Of a DNA stretch of 64,000 nt, positions 54,508 through 63,831 are shown piece after piece. A program made the position numbers and the translations under genes. The stretch is from Gemmatimonadota bacterium (GTDB lineage Bacteria > Gemmatimonadota > Gemmatimonadetes > Longimicrobiales > Gaopeijiaceae). The notes under the pieces are model-generated. The model was not told the DNA's origin. It saw only the letters and a program-made list of their open reading frames with translations, and made no database searches. The stretch lies in the NCBI GenBank assembly GCA_029262115.1, contig JAJCZZ010000053.1, forward strand, positions 1 to 64,000, read 5' to 3'. Every line of letters begins with the position of its first letter. Position 1 is the first letter of the stretch.

Positions 54508-55161
54508 ATGGAACCTGTCCTCCTCATTGCCGTCCTGATCGCCTCGGTCGTCGTCCACGAAGTCGCGCATGCCTGGCAGGCGCGGCGGGAGGGCGACGAT
54601 ACCGCGGAGAAGCTCGGCCGGATCACGTTGAACCCGATTCCCCACCTGGACGTGATGGGGTCGCTCATCGTGCCGCTCGGACTCTACCTGACGGGGACCA
54701 ACTTCCTGTTCGGATGGGCCAAGCCGGTTCCGGTCAATCCGGCCAACTATCGCGACTACAAGTGGGGCGACATCCGGGTTTCGCTCGCCGGAATCGTGGC
54801 CAATCTCGCTTTGGCGCTCCTTTCGACCGTCTTTGCCGCCCTCGTGTTCAAGTTCGGTGGGACCGGGACGTCTCAGGGTCCGGTCGTGGCAGCGTTGTCT
54901 CAGGTGGCGATGTACGGGATCCTGATCAACCTCGTGCTCGCGTTCTTCAACCTGATTCCGATCCCACCCCTCGACGGCTCCCATGTGCTGTTCCACTTCC
55001 TGCCGCGGCCGATGGCGCTCCGCTACCGCGAAGCAGGCAAGTACGGCCTGTTGATCCTGATGGGCATCATGTTCCTGGTGCCGGACGCCTTCCGGGTTCT
55101 GCTCTACCCGGTGAGCGTCCTGATGGGGGTCGCCGACCAACTGATTCGTTTGTGGATCTGA
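54508..55161 (+). CDS. Site-2-protease family (M50) membrane metalloprotease
   Basis: The 217-residue multi-pass protein has the zinc motif HExxH as VVHEVAHAW near residue 18 and the second-site FNLIPIPPLDGSHV. No PDZ domain is present, so it is the short YwhC/FtsH-less type of S2P, different from RseP. It cleaves substrates inside the membrane; the target is unknown. The end overlaps scpA by 10 bp, an arrangement common in other phyla where a short M50 protease precedes scpAB. Confidence 0.9.
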   Translation: MEPVLLIAVLIASVVVHEVAHAWQARREGDDTAEKLGRITLNPIPHLDVMGSLIVPLGLYLTGTNFLFGWAKPVPVNPANYRDYKWGDIRVSLAGIVANLALALLSTVFAALVFKFGGTGTSQGPVVAALSQVAMYGILINLVLAFFNLIPIPPLDGSHVLFHFLPRPMALRYREAGKYGLLILMGIMFLVPDAFRVLLYPVSVLMGVADQLIRLWI

Positions 55162-55955
55162 CGCTCGCCGCCGCCGGGGGCCGCGACGGATTCTTCCTCG
55201 TCGAAATCGAGCGGTTCCAGGGTCCGATGGACCTGCTGCTCCATCTGATCCGGACGCAGGACATCGACGTCTTCGACATCCCCATATCGAAGATCACGGA
55301 CCAGTTTCTCGGTGCGATCAAGGGGCTTGCCGCCACCGATCTGGACGCGGCAGGTGAGTTCCTGGAGATGGCCGCAACGCTGATCCGTATCAAAGCGCAG
55401 ATGCTGCTTCCGCGCGCCTCGGACGAGGACGACGAAGACCCCCGCGCCGAGCTCGTACGACGCCTACTCGAATACGAGCAGATCCGGGAGATCTCCCAGC
55501 GGATGTCCGCCGCCGAGGCGGTGCGCGGCCGCAAGTTCTCCAAGGGATACGTACCGCCCCGACCGAAGCGTCCGATCCACGAGACGCCGCTGGAGACCAC
55601 GTGGGACGAGGTGTTCGCGGCTGCTCTCCGCGTGGAGATGCCGGTGGAGCAGGACCGGGAGCACTGGGTGACCACGCGGCCGGTCGCGATGGAGGACAAG
55701 ATCGTGCTCATCCTGGACCGCCTGAAGCGGTCGACGCGGGTGGAGTTCAGCACGCTCATCCGGGGCTTCCGCGACCGCATGCACGGCGTGATGACCTTCT
55801 TGGCCGGCCTCGAGCTGACGCGCCGCCGCATGCTGTTTCTGCGGCAGACCGAACCGTTCGCGGAGCTGTGGATCTACCGCCGCGAGGACGAGCCGGACGG
55901 CGGCGACGCCGAACCGGTGGATAGCGAAGCCGTCGAACCAGGAGTGCAGGCTTGA
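55152..55955 (+). CDS. scpA: Segregation and condensation protein A
   Basis: The 267-residue kleisin starts at a GTG and shows FQGPMDLLLHLIRTQDIDVFDIPISKITDQFL, GEFLEMAATLIRIKAQMLLPR, an acidic linker, and a C-terminal winged helix (KIVLILDRLKRSTRVEFSTLIRG). With ScpB and SMC it forms the condensin that compacts and separates chromosomes. It overlaps both neighbours, and scpB follows directly. Confidence 0.94.
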   Translation: MDLTLAAAGGRDGFFLVEIERFQGPMDLLLHLIRTQDIDVFDIPISKITDQFLGAIKGLAATDLDAAGEFLEMAATLIRIKAQMLLPRASDEDDEDPRAELVRRLLEYEQIREISQRMSAAEAVRGRKFSKGYVPPRPKRPIHETPLETTWDEVFAAALRVEMPVEQDREHWVTTRPVAMEDKIVLILDRLKRSTRVEFSTLIRGFRDRMHGVMTFLAGLELTRRRMLFLRQTEPFAELWIYRREDEPDGGDAEPVDSEAVEPGVQA

Positions 55956-56824
55956 ACGCGCATCAGATCGTGGAGGCGGTGCTGTTCGCCGCAGACGCCC
56001 CTCTCACCGCGGAGGAGATCGCGCGGGCCGACGAGACCCTGGACGAAGACGCGGTCGAGGCGTCCCTGCAATTCCTCCGGGCCGAGTACGACGACGCGGG
56101 GCGCGCATTCCAGCTCACGGACCTCGCGGAAGGGCACCAGATTCTCACCCGTCCGGAGTTCGCGCCGTACCTCGAGCGCTTCGACAACGTCCCACGGCCG
56201 TCGCGCCTGTCCGGGCCGGCCCTCGAGACCCTGGCCATCATCGCGTATCGACAGCCGCTGGGTCGCGTGGAGATCGAGTACATCCGCGGAGTGGGTGCGT
56301 CCGGCGTGATCAAGACGCTCCAGGATCGTCAACTGATCGACGTGGTCGGGAGGGCCGAGGGGCTCGGGCGACCGCTCCTGTACGGCACGACCAAGCAGTT
56401 CCTCGAGCACTTCGGCTTTCGCTCTCTGGAGGACCTGCCGCGCCCGGAGGAGCTCCCGGTCGTACTGCGGGAGCGCGTCCCGCTCGGGATCGAGGACGAT
56501 GACGAGGTCGAGGAGTCCGGGCAGGAAGAGATCTTCCCGGCGGACGGTGAGGGACCGGGGGATGCGTCCGCGGAGAATTCGGAGGAGGGGGACAAGGAGG
56601 ACGAGTGGGACGCCGCTGAGGAGTTCGACGAGGCGGAGGAGTCGGACGACCGGGGCGAATTCGACGAAGCCGAAGTCGCCGACACGGACGGAGCCGACGA
56701 CACGGACGTCGCCGAATCCGACGACGCCGAATCCGATGCCGAGGCGGCCGAATCCGGTACCGCCGCCGACCCCTCCTCGGAGGCGTCCCCTCTCGACCAC
56801 CGCGTCGAGTCGCCGGATCGGTGA
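55952..56824 (+). CDS. scpB: Segregation and condensation protein B with long acidic tail
   Basis: The 290-residue protein has the tandem winged-helix ScpB core (to about residue 180): QIVEAVLFAADAPLTAEEIA, RPSRLSGPALETLAIIAYRQPLGRVEIEYIRGV and LLYGTTKQFLEHFGFRSLEDLP. The last ~100 residues are almost only Asp, Glu, Ser and Ala, an acidic tail absent from most ScpB. The TTG start lies in the scpA stop (4-bp overlap), and the end overlaps the pseudouridine synthase gene by 4 bp. Confidence 0.93.
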   Translation: MNAHQIVEAVLFAADAPLTAEEIARADETLDEDAVEASLQFLRAEYDDAGRAFQLTDLAEGHQILTRPEFAPYLERFDNVPRPSRLSGPALETLAIIAYRQPLGRVEIEYIRGVGASGVIKTLQDRQLIDVVGRAEGLGRPLLYGTTKQFLEHFGFRSLEDLPRPEELPVVLRERVPLGIEDDDEVEESGQEEIFPADGEGPGDASAENSEEGDKEDEWDAAEEFDEAEESDDRGEFDEAEVADTDGADDTDVAESDDAESDAEAAESGTAADPSSEASPLDHRVESPDR

Positions 56825-57570
56825 CCGACGGCGTCCGGGTCCAGAAGTTCCTCTCCCAATCGGGTCGCGCCTCCCGCCGGGAGGCGGAGCGGCTCATGCT
56901 GGCGGGCCGCGTGCGGATCAACGGAGAGGTGATCACGGAGTTGGGTGCCCGCGTGGTGCCCGGAAAGGATCAGGTGGAGGTGGACGGCCAGCTCGTCACC
57001 GAGGCCGAGGTGCGTTGGCTCCTCTTCCACAAACCGTCCGGCGTCATGACGACGCGGAAGGACCCGCACGGCGAGCGGACGATCTACGACATCCTGCCCC
57101 GTGACGCGTCGGGCCTCCGTTACGTCGGGCGGCTCGACGTGGACACGGAAGGGCTCCTCCTGATGACCAACGAGGGGGATGTGCTTCATGGGCTCACCCA
57201 CCCCAGCCGCCAGGTCGAGCGCGAGTACCGGGCGACCGTGGCCGGCGTCCCGTCGCGCGACAGCCTCCGGCGCCTGGAGTCCGGTGTCGACCTCGACGAC
57301 GGGCCCGCCCAGGCCGCCCGCGCGTGGATCGTGGACCGGCAGGGTGACAACGGGGTGGTAGGGTTGATTCTGACCGAAGGACGAAACCGCGAGGTCCGGC
57401 GGCTGATGTCCCGGGTTGGGCACGAGGTGTCCCGGCTCGTGCGCGTCCGTTTCGGTCCCATTGAACTGGGTGACCTGGCTCCCGGAGCGTGGCGCCCCCT
57501 CTCGTCCACCGAGCGCGGCCGATTGGTCGACTGCGCTCGCGAACCCGACCTGCCGCATGGATCTTCGTGA
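56821..57570 (+). CDS. RsuA/RluB-family rRNA pseudouridine synthase
   Basis: The 249-residue enzyme has an N-terminal S4 RNA-binding domain (VRVQKFLSQSGRASRREAERLMLAGRVRINGEV), the catalytic motif YVGRLDVDTEGLLLMTNEGD with the invariant Asp, and LILTEGRNREVRRLMSRVGHEVSRLVRVRFG. It isomerises one uridine in rRNA; the RluB type acting on 23S rRNA is likely because it follows scpAB, as in many genomes. It starts with GTG, and its end overlaps the next gene by 14 bp. Confidence 0.93.
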   Translation: MTDGVRVQKFLSQSGRASRREAERLMLAGRVRINGEVITELGARVVPGKDQVEVDGQLVTEAEVRWLLFHKPSGVMTTRKDPHGERTIYDILPRDASGLRYVGRLDVDTEGLLLMTNEGDVLHGLTHPSRQVEREYRATVAGVPSRDSLRRLESGVDLDDGPAQAARAWIVDRQGDNGVVGLILTEGRNREVRRLMSRVGHEVSRLVRVRFGPIELGDLAPGAWRPLSSTERGRLVDCAREPDLPHGSS

Positions 57571-59215
57571 CAAGACCGTTCTGATCCTCGGGGGCGCCGG
57601 CCTGGTCGGCCTCGCCGTGGCCCGCCGGGCCCTGGAAGGACACCCCGCGCGTATCATCCTGGGATCGCTCCGCGAGTCGGAAGTGGAGAGCGCCCTCGCG
57701 GAGCTGGGCGCGCAGGCCTCAGAACGCGGCGTTGCGCTCGACGGCGTGTGGGGTGACCTGTTCGTCCCGTACGATATGAAAGACCGCACGCGTGCGGATA
57801 TTTTACGCGACGAGGACACGAGGGGTCGGCTGGTCGACGACCTCTACGGCGAGCTGACGGAGGACGTGGTGCTCCGCTCGACGCTGGGTCGGATCCTGAT
57901 CGACGCGTCGCCCGAGATCATCGTCGATTGCATCAACACGGCGGGGGCGTTGGCGTATCAGAATGTGTTCGCTTCCGCGGCCAGGCTCCGCGAGGCGGCC
58001 GCCGCCGACCGGGTCGACGCGGTCGCCGTGGATACGCATCTGGCCACACTCTATCTACCCCAACTCATCCGTCACACGCAGATCGCCCTGGAAGGCATGA
58101 AGAGTGCGGGGACGCAGGTCTTCGTGAAGGTGGGCACCGCCGGGACGGGAGGGATGGGACTGAACATCCCCTTCACGCACTCGGAGGAGCGGCCGTCCCG
58201 TGTTCTGCTGGCCAAGAGCGGTATCGCCGGGGCGCAGACCCTCTTCCTCTACCTGATGGCTCGGACTCCGGGTGGGCCCGCCGTGAAGGAGGTGAAGCCG
58301 ACCGCGGCCATCTCCTGGAAGTCGATCGGGCAGGGTCCGATCGAGCGGGGTGGCAAGCCGATTCGTAGGGTGGACGCGACCGAGGCGCTCCCACTTGCCG
58401 ACGCCTTCGGGCCGGGTGCGGAAAACGCGCATCTGGACATGGGCGGCGCGCTGGAAGGGGTCTTTCTGGACGCGGGAGAGAACGGCGTCTTCACGGTTGG
58501 AGAATTCGAGACGCTGACGGCCCTCGGCCTCATGGAGTTCGTCACGCCGGAGGAGATTGCCGACAACGTCGTGCGCGAAATCCTGTCCCACCCGACGGGC
58601 AAGGACGTGGTCACGGCGCTGGATGCGGCCACCATGGGTCCGACGTACCGCGCGGGTGTGCTGCGCAGCGCCGCGATCGACCACATGGAGGCGCTCGAGG
58701 AGCGTGCCGGGATCCGCTCGGTGGCGTACGAGATGTTGGGACCGCCGCGGCTGTCCAAGTTACTCTTCGAGGCGGAGATCCTACGCCGGCTCTACGGCTC
58801 GCTCGAGGCGGCTGTGGCACTCGATCCGGTCGGGTCGGCGGACCGCGCGGCAGCCCTCATCGATGAAGACGCCGACCTGAGACAACGTATCCTGAGCATC
58901 GGCCTTCCGATCCTGCTTCCCTCGGGGAAAGAACTCCTCCGTGGGCCGGACGTGAAGGTGCGGCCGGAGCCCGATATCCCACTCGGCGACGAACGACTGA
59001 TCGAACGCGGATGGGTCGATCTGCGTTCGGAGAATTGGGAGCACTGGGCCGACCGGTGCCGGGCGCTTCGTGACGAGATCACGACGCGCCCGGGGGTGGA
59101 GCTCGGGTCCATGGGAGATCACGAGTATGGGGACCTGACCGGTCGGATCCGCCCCGGTCGCATGGCGGCCTGGATCTTCCGGTATGAAGACAAGGGCGAG
59201 CGCATCAAGCGGTAA
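57557..59215 (+). CDS. Large Rossmann-fold protein of unknown function
   Basis: The 552-residue protein opens with a dinucleotide-binding motif KTVLILGGAGLVGLAVARRAL, then GVWGDLFVPYDMKDRTRADI and IIVDCINTAGALAYQNVF, as in extended dehydrogenase/epimerase folds. A Gly-rich GTAGTGGMGLNIPFTHSEERPS segment follows near residue 205. The C-terminal ~300 residues match nothing I know. It could be an NAD(P)-dependent oxidoreductase. It overlaps the pseudouridine synthase gene by 14 bp. Confidence 0.6.
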   Translation: MDLRDKTVLILGGAGLVGLAVARRALEGHPARIILGSLRESEVESALAELGAQASERGVALDGVWGDLFVPYDMKDRTRADILRDEDTRGRLVDDLYGELTEDVVLRSTLGRILIDASPEIIVDCINTAGALAYQNVFASAARLREAAAADRVDAVAVDTHLATLYLPQLIRHTQIALEGMKSAGTQVFVKVGTAGTGGMGLNIPFTHSEERPSRVLLAKSGIAGAQTLFLYLMARTPGGPAVKEVKPTAAISWKSIGQGPIERGGKPIRRVDATEALPLADAFGPGAENAHLDMGGALEGVFLDAGENGVFTVGEFETLTALGLMEFVTPEEIADNVVREILSHPTGKDVVTALDAATMGPTYRAGVLRSAAIDHMEALEERAGIRSVAYEMLGPPRLSKLLFEAEILRRLYGSLEAAVALDPVGSADRAAALIDEDADLRQRILSIGLPILLPSGKELLRGPDVKVRPEPDIPLGDERLIERGWVDLRSENWEHWADRCRALRDEITTRPGVELGSMGDHEYGDLTGRIRPGRMAAWIFRYEDKGERIKR

Positions 59216-59232
59216 ATTCACAAGGGATCGGA

Positions 59233-60000
59233 ATGTCCAACGAGCGCAGGTATAGTGACGACGAAGTCGCCCGGATCTTCGAGACGGCTACCACGGTCCA
59301 GGAGGAGAGCCGGGGGCCCCTGGCGGACCCTCGCGCGTCGGGGTCGGGAACCGGCCTGACCCTGGCCGAACTCAAGGAGATCGGCACCGAGGTCGGCCTC
59401 CCACCGGAGCGGATCGAGGCCGCCGCTACGGCGCTCGATAGCGGCGGACTCGAACGAACCACGGTTCAGCGGAGACTGCTGGGCCTGCCGGTGTCGGTCG
59501 GACGGGTGGTGCCCTTGCCACGGGCGCCCACGGACGAAGAGTGGGAGATCCTGGTGGGTGAGCTACGCAGAACGTTCGCGGCGCGAGGTAAGGTCGGTGG
59601 CCACGGCGCCCTCCGCGACTGGACCAACAGCAAACTGCACGCGTTGGTCGAGCGGACAAAGGGGGGCTACCAACTGCGGCTGGGGACCACGAAAGGGAAT
59701 GCAGTCCCGTTCGGCCTGATGGGGGGCGCCGGGGTGGTCATGGCCATCCCGCTCGCCCTTCGGGAGTTTATGAAGGGTCAGCCGATGGACGCTCTTTTCG
59801 TCCTGGTGGTGTTCGGCATCATGGGGATGGTGGCGCTGAGTCAGGGCGTGATCACCCTGCCCAGTTGGGCACGGCGCAGGCGCGAGCAGATGGACTACAT
59901 CGCGGAGCGCGCGCTCGAGTTGGTCGGGGGAGAGGGCGTGGAGTCACCGTCGACCGACCCGCTCCTCCCGGGCACGGGATCTGCTGAAGGGACGCCTTGA
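59233..60000 (+). CDS. Hypothetical membrane protein with SHOCT-like N-terminal helices
   Basis: The 255-residue protein starts YSDDEVARIFETATTVQEES and has LTLAELKEIGTEVGLPPERIEAAATAL, two short helices like those in SHOCT or DUF1707-type proteins. A beta region (GYQLRLGTTKGNAVP) and two membrane segments (about 165-182 and 188-208) follow, then a basic stretch (RRRREQMDYIAE). Similar layouts occur in membrane-stress or toast-rack type proteins. No function can be given. It is 17 bp after the Rossmann gene and 25 bp before upp. Confidence 0.55.
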   Translation: MSNERRYSDDEVARIFETATTVQEESRGPLADPRASGSGTGLTLAELKEIGTEVGLPPERIEAAATALDSGGLERTTVQRRLLGLPVSVGRVVPLPRAPTDEEWEILVGELRRTFAARGKVGGHGALRDWTNSKLHALVERTKGGYQLRLGTTKGNAVPFGLMGGAGVVMAIPLALREFMKGQPMDALFVLVVFGIMGMVALSQGVITLPSWARRRREQMDYIAERALELVGGEGVESPSTDPLLPGTGSAEGTP

Positions 60001-60025
60001 CGTCCCCGCCTTGTCAGGAGCCAGG

Positions 60026-60673
60026 ATGCCCTATCAGGACCGCTTCCCAACGCTGACCGTCGTCGACCACCCGCTGGTCAAGCACAAGCTGCATCTCCTC
60101 CGATCGACCGACACGCCCCGGAAGCTCTTCCGCGAGTTGATCGAGGAGATCACCACGCTGATGACCTACGAGGCCACCCGGTCGCTGCCCGTCGAGGAGG
60201 TCGAGGTCACGACGCCGCTGGAGGCCATGGTCGGACACCGTCTGGAGGGCCGTGCACCGGTGGTGGTCCCCGTGCTGCGGGCCGGCCTCGGCATGGTGTC
60301 CGGCGTGCTCAACGTTTTGCCGGGCGCACGGATCGGCCACGTCGGAATCAAGCGCGACCACGATTCCCTGCAGCCCATCGAGTACTACTTCAATGTGCCA
60401 CCGCAGGGCGGCTCGCTGCGGTTCATCGTTGTGGATCCGATGCTCGCCACCGGTGGGTCGGCTTCCGCCACCATTCGGGGGCTCAAGGCACGCGGGGCGG
60501 GCGACATCCGGCTCATGTGCATCGTGGCCGCGCCCGAGGGGGTCGAGGCGGTCTCACGGAACCACCCCGACGTTCCGATCTTCGTTGGCGTGATGGACCG
60601 CCAGTTGAACGACGTGGGGTACATCCTGCCCGGCCTGGGCGATGCCGGTGACCGGCTCTACGGGACCGAGTGA
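60026..60673 (+). CDS. upp: Uracil phosphoribosyltransferase
   Basis: The 215-residue protein has the UPRTase marks VVDHPLVKHKLHLLRSTDT, VVPVLRAGLGMVSGVL, and the PRPP loop VVDPMLATGGSASATIRGLK, ending with NDVGYILPGLGDAGDRLYGT. It salvages uracil to UMP. ATG 60026 with AGGAG five bases upstream is preferred over the in-frame TTG at 60011. It converges with trkH, 62 bp apart. Confidence 0.96.
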   Translation: MPYQDRFPTLTVVDHPLVKHKLHLLRSTDTPRKLFRELIEEITTLMTYEATRSLPVEEVEVTTPLEAMVGHRLEGRAPVVVPVLRAGLGMVSGVLNVLPGARIGHVGIKRDHDSLQPIEYYFNVPPQGGSLRFIVVDPMLATGGSASATIRGLKARGAGDIRLMCIVAAPEGVEAVSRNHPDVPIFVGVMDRQLNDVGYILPGLGDAGDRLYGTE

Positions 60674-60735
60674 TGGTGAGAAGGGACGCGCGTTCGTAGG
60701 AACGCGGTCGGGTGGCCGCTCGCGACGCTTCCGCC

Positions 60736-62208
60736 TCAGTGGAAGCTACGTCGCCGCTTCCACGTTTCCGGGTGGAACAGCAGGAGGACCGTGTAGATCT
60801 CCAGGCGGCCGACAAGCATGAGAAAGCTGAGGAGCCCGAGCTGCATGCTGTCCATCCAGCCGTAGTTCTCCGTCGGCCCCACGAGCCCGAAGCCGGGGCC
60901 GACGTTCCCGACCGCCGACAGGCTGGCGGCGATCGACGTCAGAATGTCGATGCCCATGTAGCTGAGCACGACCGCGCCGCTCAGGCAGAGCAGAAGATAG
61001 AGGACCACGAAGCCCACGACGTTGGCCATGACATCGTCGGAAACGGCCTTGTTGCCGACCCGCGCCAGCAGGACGGCCTTCGGGTGCAGGTGGCGGCGCA
61101 GCTCGTTGGCCGTCTGCTTGAGAAGGAGAAGGACGCGGACCGCCTTGATGCCACCCCCCGTCGACCCCGCCATCCCCCCGAGGAAGAAGAGCGCGAACAG
61201 CGTCATCTGGGAGGCCGGCACCCACACCTCGTAGTCGGCTGAGACGAAGCCCGTGGTCGTGGCAATGGCCACCGTCTGGAACAGCGCGTCACGGATGGCC
61301 GGCTCGACGGATTCTGACAGCCCACCGGGATATCCGCCGGCGCCCAGATTCACGATGGCGATGATGGTCGCGGTGAACACCAGCGCGCTGGTGAAGAAGC
61401 GCCACTCCTGGTCCTTCCCATACAGAAATCGGCCGGTCGCCGCGCGGAAGTGGAGGCTGAAATTCACGCCCGCGAGGTACATGAACACGATCGTGACCCA
61501 CTGGATGTAGGGCGACTCGAAGTGCGCCATGGAGGCGTTCTTCGTGCTGAAGCCCCCGGTGGCCATGGTCGCGAACGCATGGTTCACGGCGTCGAACACG
61601 CCCATGCCTCCCAGAACGTACAGGACGATCTCGGTGACCGTCAGACCGACGTAGGCCATCCACAGCAGCTTGGCCGTCTGGGTGATCCGGGGTCGAAGGC
61701 GCTCGGGCGTCGGGCCCGGCACCTCCGCGCGGAACAGCTGCATCCCCCCGACGCCGAGATACGGGAGCACCGCGATGACGAGCACGATGATGCCCATCCC
61801 GCCCAGCCAGTGGGTGAGAGAGCGCCACAGGAGGACACCGTGCGGCAGGGCCTCGATGTCCGAGAAGACCGTGGCACCCGTGGTCGTGAAGCCGGACATG
61901 GCCTCGAAGAAGGCCGCCATGGGTGAGGGCGCGACCCCGGCGAACAGGTAGGGTAGGGCGCCGGTGAGCGCGGTCGCCGCCCACGCCAGCGTGACGATGG
62001 CGAAGCCTTCCCGCGGGGTGATGTCTCCCTCGAAGCGCGTCAGTCGGTACAGAGCCAGTGCCACAGCGCCCGTGATGAGCGCGGAGATGAAGAACGCCGG
62101 AGCATCACCGTCGCCGTAGAACAGGGCGACGACGCCGGGAGCCAGCATGGCGATCGCGACGAACGCCTGAAGCAGGCCCACGACATTGGCGATCTTGCGA
62201 AGCGACAT
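60736..62208 (-). CDS. trkH: TrkH potassium uptake channel subunit
   Basis: The 490-residue membrane protein has the four pore motifs of the TrkH/KtrB family: FFEAMSGFTTTGATVF, HAFATMATGGFSTKN, FQTVAIATTTGFVSADY and LSAVGNVGPGFG, with FLGGMAGSTGGGIK between. It moves K+ across the inner membrane with TrkA as the cytoplasmic gate. The start codon overlaps the trkA stop by one base (TGATG), so the two are coupled. Confidence 0.95.
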   Translation of the reverse strand: MSLRKIANVVGLLQAFVAIAMLAPGVVALFYGDGDAPAFFISALITGAVALALYRLTRFEGDITPREGFAIVTLAWAATALTGALPYLFAGVAPSPMAAFFEAMSGFTTTGATVFSDIEALPHGVLLWRSLTHWLGGMGIIVLVIAVLPYLGVGGMQLFRAEVPGPTPERLRPRITQTAKLLWMAYVGLTVTEIVLYVLGGMGVFDAVNHAFATMATGGFSTKNASMAHFESPYIQWVTIVFMYLAGVNFSLHFRAATGRFLYGKDQEWRFFTSALVFTATIIAIVNLGAGGYPGGLSESVEPAIRDALFQTVAIATTTGFVSADYEVWVPASQMTLFALFFLGGMAGSTGGGIKAVRVLLLLKQTANELRRHLHPKAVLLARVGNKAVSDDVMANVVGFVVLYLLLCLSGAVVLSYMGIDILTSIAASLSAVGNVGPGFGLVGPTENYGWMDSMQLGLLSFLMLVGRLEIYTVLLLFHPETWKRRRSFH

Positions 62209-63551
62209 CAGGCGAACAGCGCTTCGATGTCCACGATGGCGTCGGGAAGCGCGAAGACGATGACCTCGTCGCCGGCCTGGATCCGGTCGTTGCCCCTCGG
62301 GATGATGATGTCGTCCTTTCGCACGATGGTCCCGATGAGGGCACCTTTCGGGAAGTCCAGGTCCTTGAGCGCCGTCCCGATGATCTTCGCGTCGGCTTCC
62401 ACCTTGAACTCGATGGCCTCGGCGTCGATGCCGGACAGGTGCGCGACGGTCATCACCCTGCCGCGGCGCACGTAGCGCAGGATCGCGTTGACCGTGGCCA
62501 TTCGAGGCGATACCGCGGCGTCGATCCCGACGCGCGGAACAAGCCGGAGGTATTCGAATTTGTGGATCAGACTGACGACCTTCCGGGCCCCGGCGGTCTT
62601 CGCGAGCAGGCTGGACAGGAGGTTGGTTTCGTCGTTGTGTGTTGCCGACAGGTAGCCGTCGACGCCCGATACGCCTTCCATTTCCAGAAGCTCGAGGTCG
62701 GTCGCGTCCGCGTGCAGGACCAGCGCCTTCGGAAGGAGTTCCGCCAACTCGACGCACCGCCGCCGGTCCCGGTCCAGGATCGTGACCTCGACGCCGTTTT
62801 CCGTCAGCAGTTCGGCCAGGAACTCCCCCTCCGTGCTCCCACCGGCGATCATGACGCGCCGGAGCTCGTACCGATCGTAGCCGGCCATCGGCGGGATGTA
62901 CTTCACCTCCGCGGTGGGGGCCAGCATGTAGAGCTGGTCGCCGGCGCGCACGACGGTTTCGCCGTCAGGGATCGTGGTCTCGCCGTCCCGCACGATGGCC
63001 GCGGTCACGTAGTGCCGATCGGCGAACAGGCGACCGAGCTGCGCCATCGATTTGCCCGCCACCTGGGCCCCTTCCTTCACCTGCAGCCCCAGGAGTTGGA
63101 CACGCCCATCGGCGAACTGGGCCACGTCGGTGGCGGCCGCGCTCCGGAGCAACTGGTAGGTCTCCCAGGCGCACTCGCGCTCGGGGTTGATCATCAGGTC
63201 GATGCCCATGTGCTCCCGAGACAGGACGCTGCCCTGGGCGTAGTACTCAGGGTTGGAGATGCGCGCGATCGTGTACTTCACGCCCAGGCGCTTCGCGGCC
63301 AGGCAGGCGATCAGATTGACCTCGTCCCGGCTTGTGACCGCCAGGAGGATGGTCGCGTTCTTCACACCTGCTTGCTCGAGCACCGAGAGCGACGCCCCGT
63401 TGCCCACCACGGTCATGACGTCCAGATGCTGGGCCGCCACGTCCGCGCGTTGCGGGTCGGACTCGATGAGCACCACGTCCTGATTTTCTTCGGAGAGACG
63501 TTTGGAAAGGTGGAACCCCACCTCGCCGGCGCCCACAACCAGAACGTTCAT
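62208..63551 (-). CDS. trkA: TrkA potassium uptake regulatory subunit
   Basis: The 447-residue protein contains two RCK units: NVLVVGAGEVGFHLSKRLSEENQDVVLIESD and a second VMIAGGSTEGEFLAELLTENGVEVTILDRD, each followed by an RCK-C domain (LLGLQVKEGAQVAGKS and AIEFKVEADAKIIGTAL). The first GxGxxG is intact; the second is GGSTEG. It binds NAD(H)/ATP and controls TrkH. The ATG at 63551 gives the standard TrkA N-terminus. Confidence 0.95.
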   Translation of the reverse strand: MNVLVVGAGEVGFHLSKRLSEENQDVVLIESDPQRADVAAQHLDVMTVVGNGASLSVLEQAGVKNATILLAVTSRDEVNLIACLAAKRLGVKYTIARISNPEYYAQGSVLSREHMGIDLMINPERECAWETYQLLRSAAATDVAQFADGRVQLLGLQVKEGAQVAGKSMAQLGRLFADRHYVTAAIVRDGETTIPDGETVVRAGDQLYMLAPTAEVKYIPPMAGYDRYELRRVMIAGGSTEGEFLAELLTENGVEVTILDRDRRRCVELAELLPKALVLHADATDLELLEMEGVSGVDGYLSATHNDETNLLSSLLAKTAGARKVVSLIHKFEYLRLVPRVGIDAAVSPRMATVNAILRYVRRGRVMTVAHLSGIDAEAIEFKVEADAKIIGTALKDLDFPKGALIGTIVRKDDIIIPRGNDRIQAGDEVIVFALPDAIVDIEALFA

Positions 63552-63715
63552 GCGTTCCTGGACAGGGTCGATGACTGGCATGCGGTCGAGCCGACTCTCC
63601 GCTCGAATGCTCCGCCGAAACAGTGTTGAAGGTAGCGTCCGGGCGCAGAAGGTGAAGCGGACACGGCGCCGGTGGGCCGGAGCGGTCAGGCGACTGGCCG
63701 GCGGGAGGCTCCAGG

Positions 63716-63737
63716 ACGTTCATGAGACGTTCACAAG
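63716..63737. repeat. 11-bp direct repeat upstream of the terminal lipoprotein gene
   Basis: ACGTTCATGAG (63716-63726) is followed directly by ACGTTCACAAG (63727-63737). Two adjacent copies one helical turn apart resemble binding sites of response-regulator-type activators. They lie about 95 bp before the lipoprotein ATG and about 165 bp upstream of trkA in the other direction. Confidence 0.35.
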
Positions 63738-63831
63738 ACGAGACGGAGGTCGCGTGGCACCTCTTCTGCAGTCGCTCGAAACGCCAAGGCGGCCGCGGCT
63801 GACGGCCGATGACCTGGAACTCGAGGGGGGG

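Noticed and set aside
61289-61984. Alternative minus-strand frame inside trkH
   Set aside because: The TrkH frame contains all four pore motifs; the alternative is a frame shadow.
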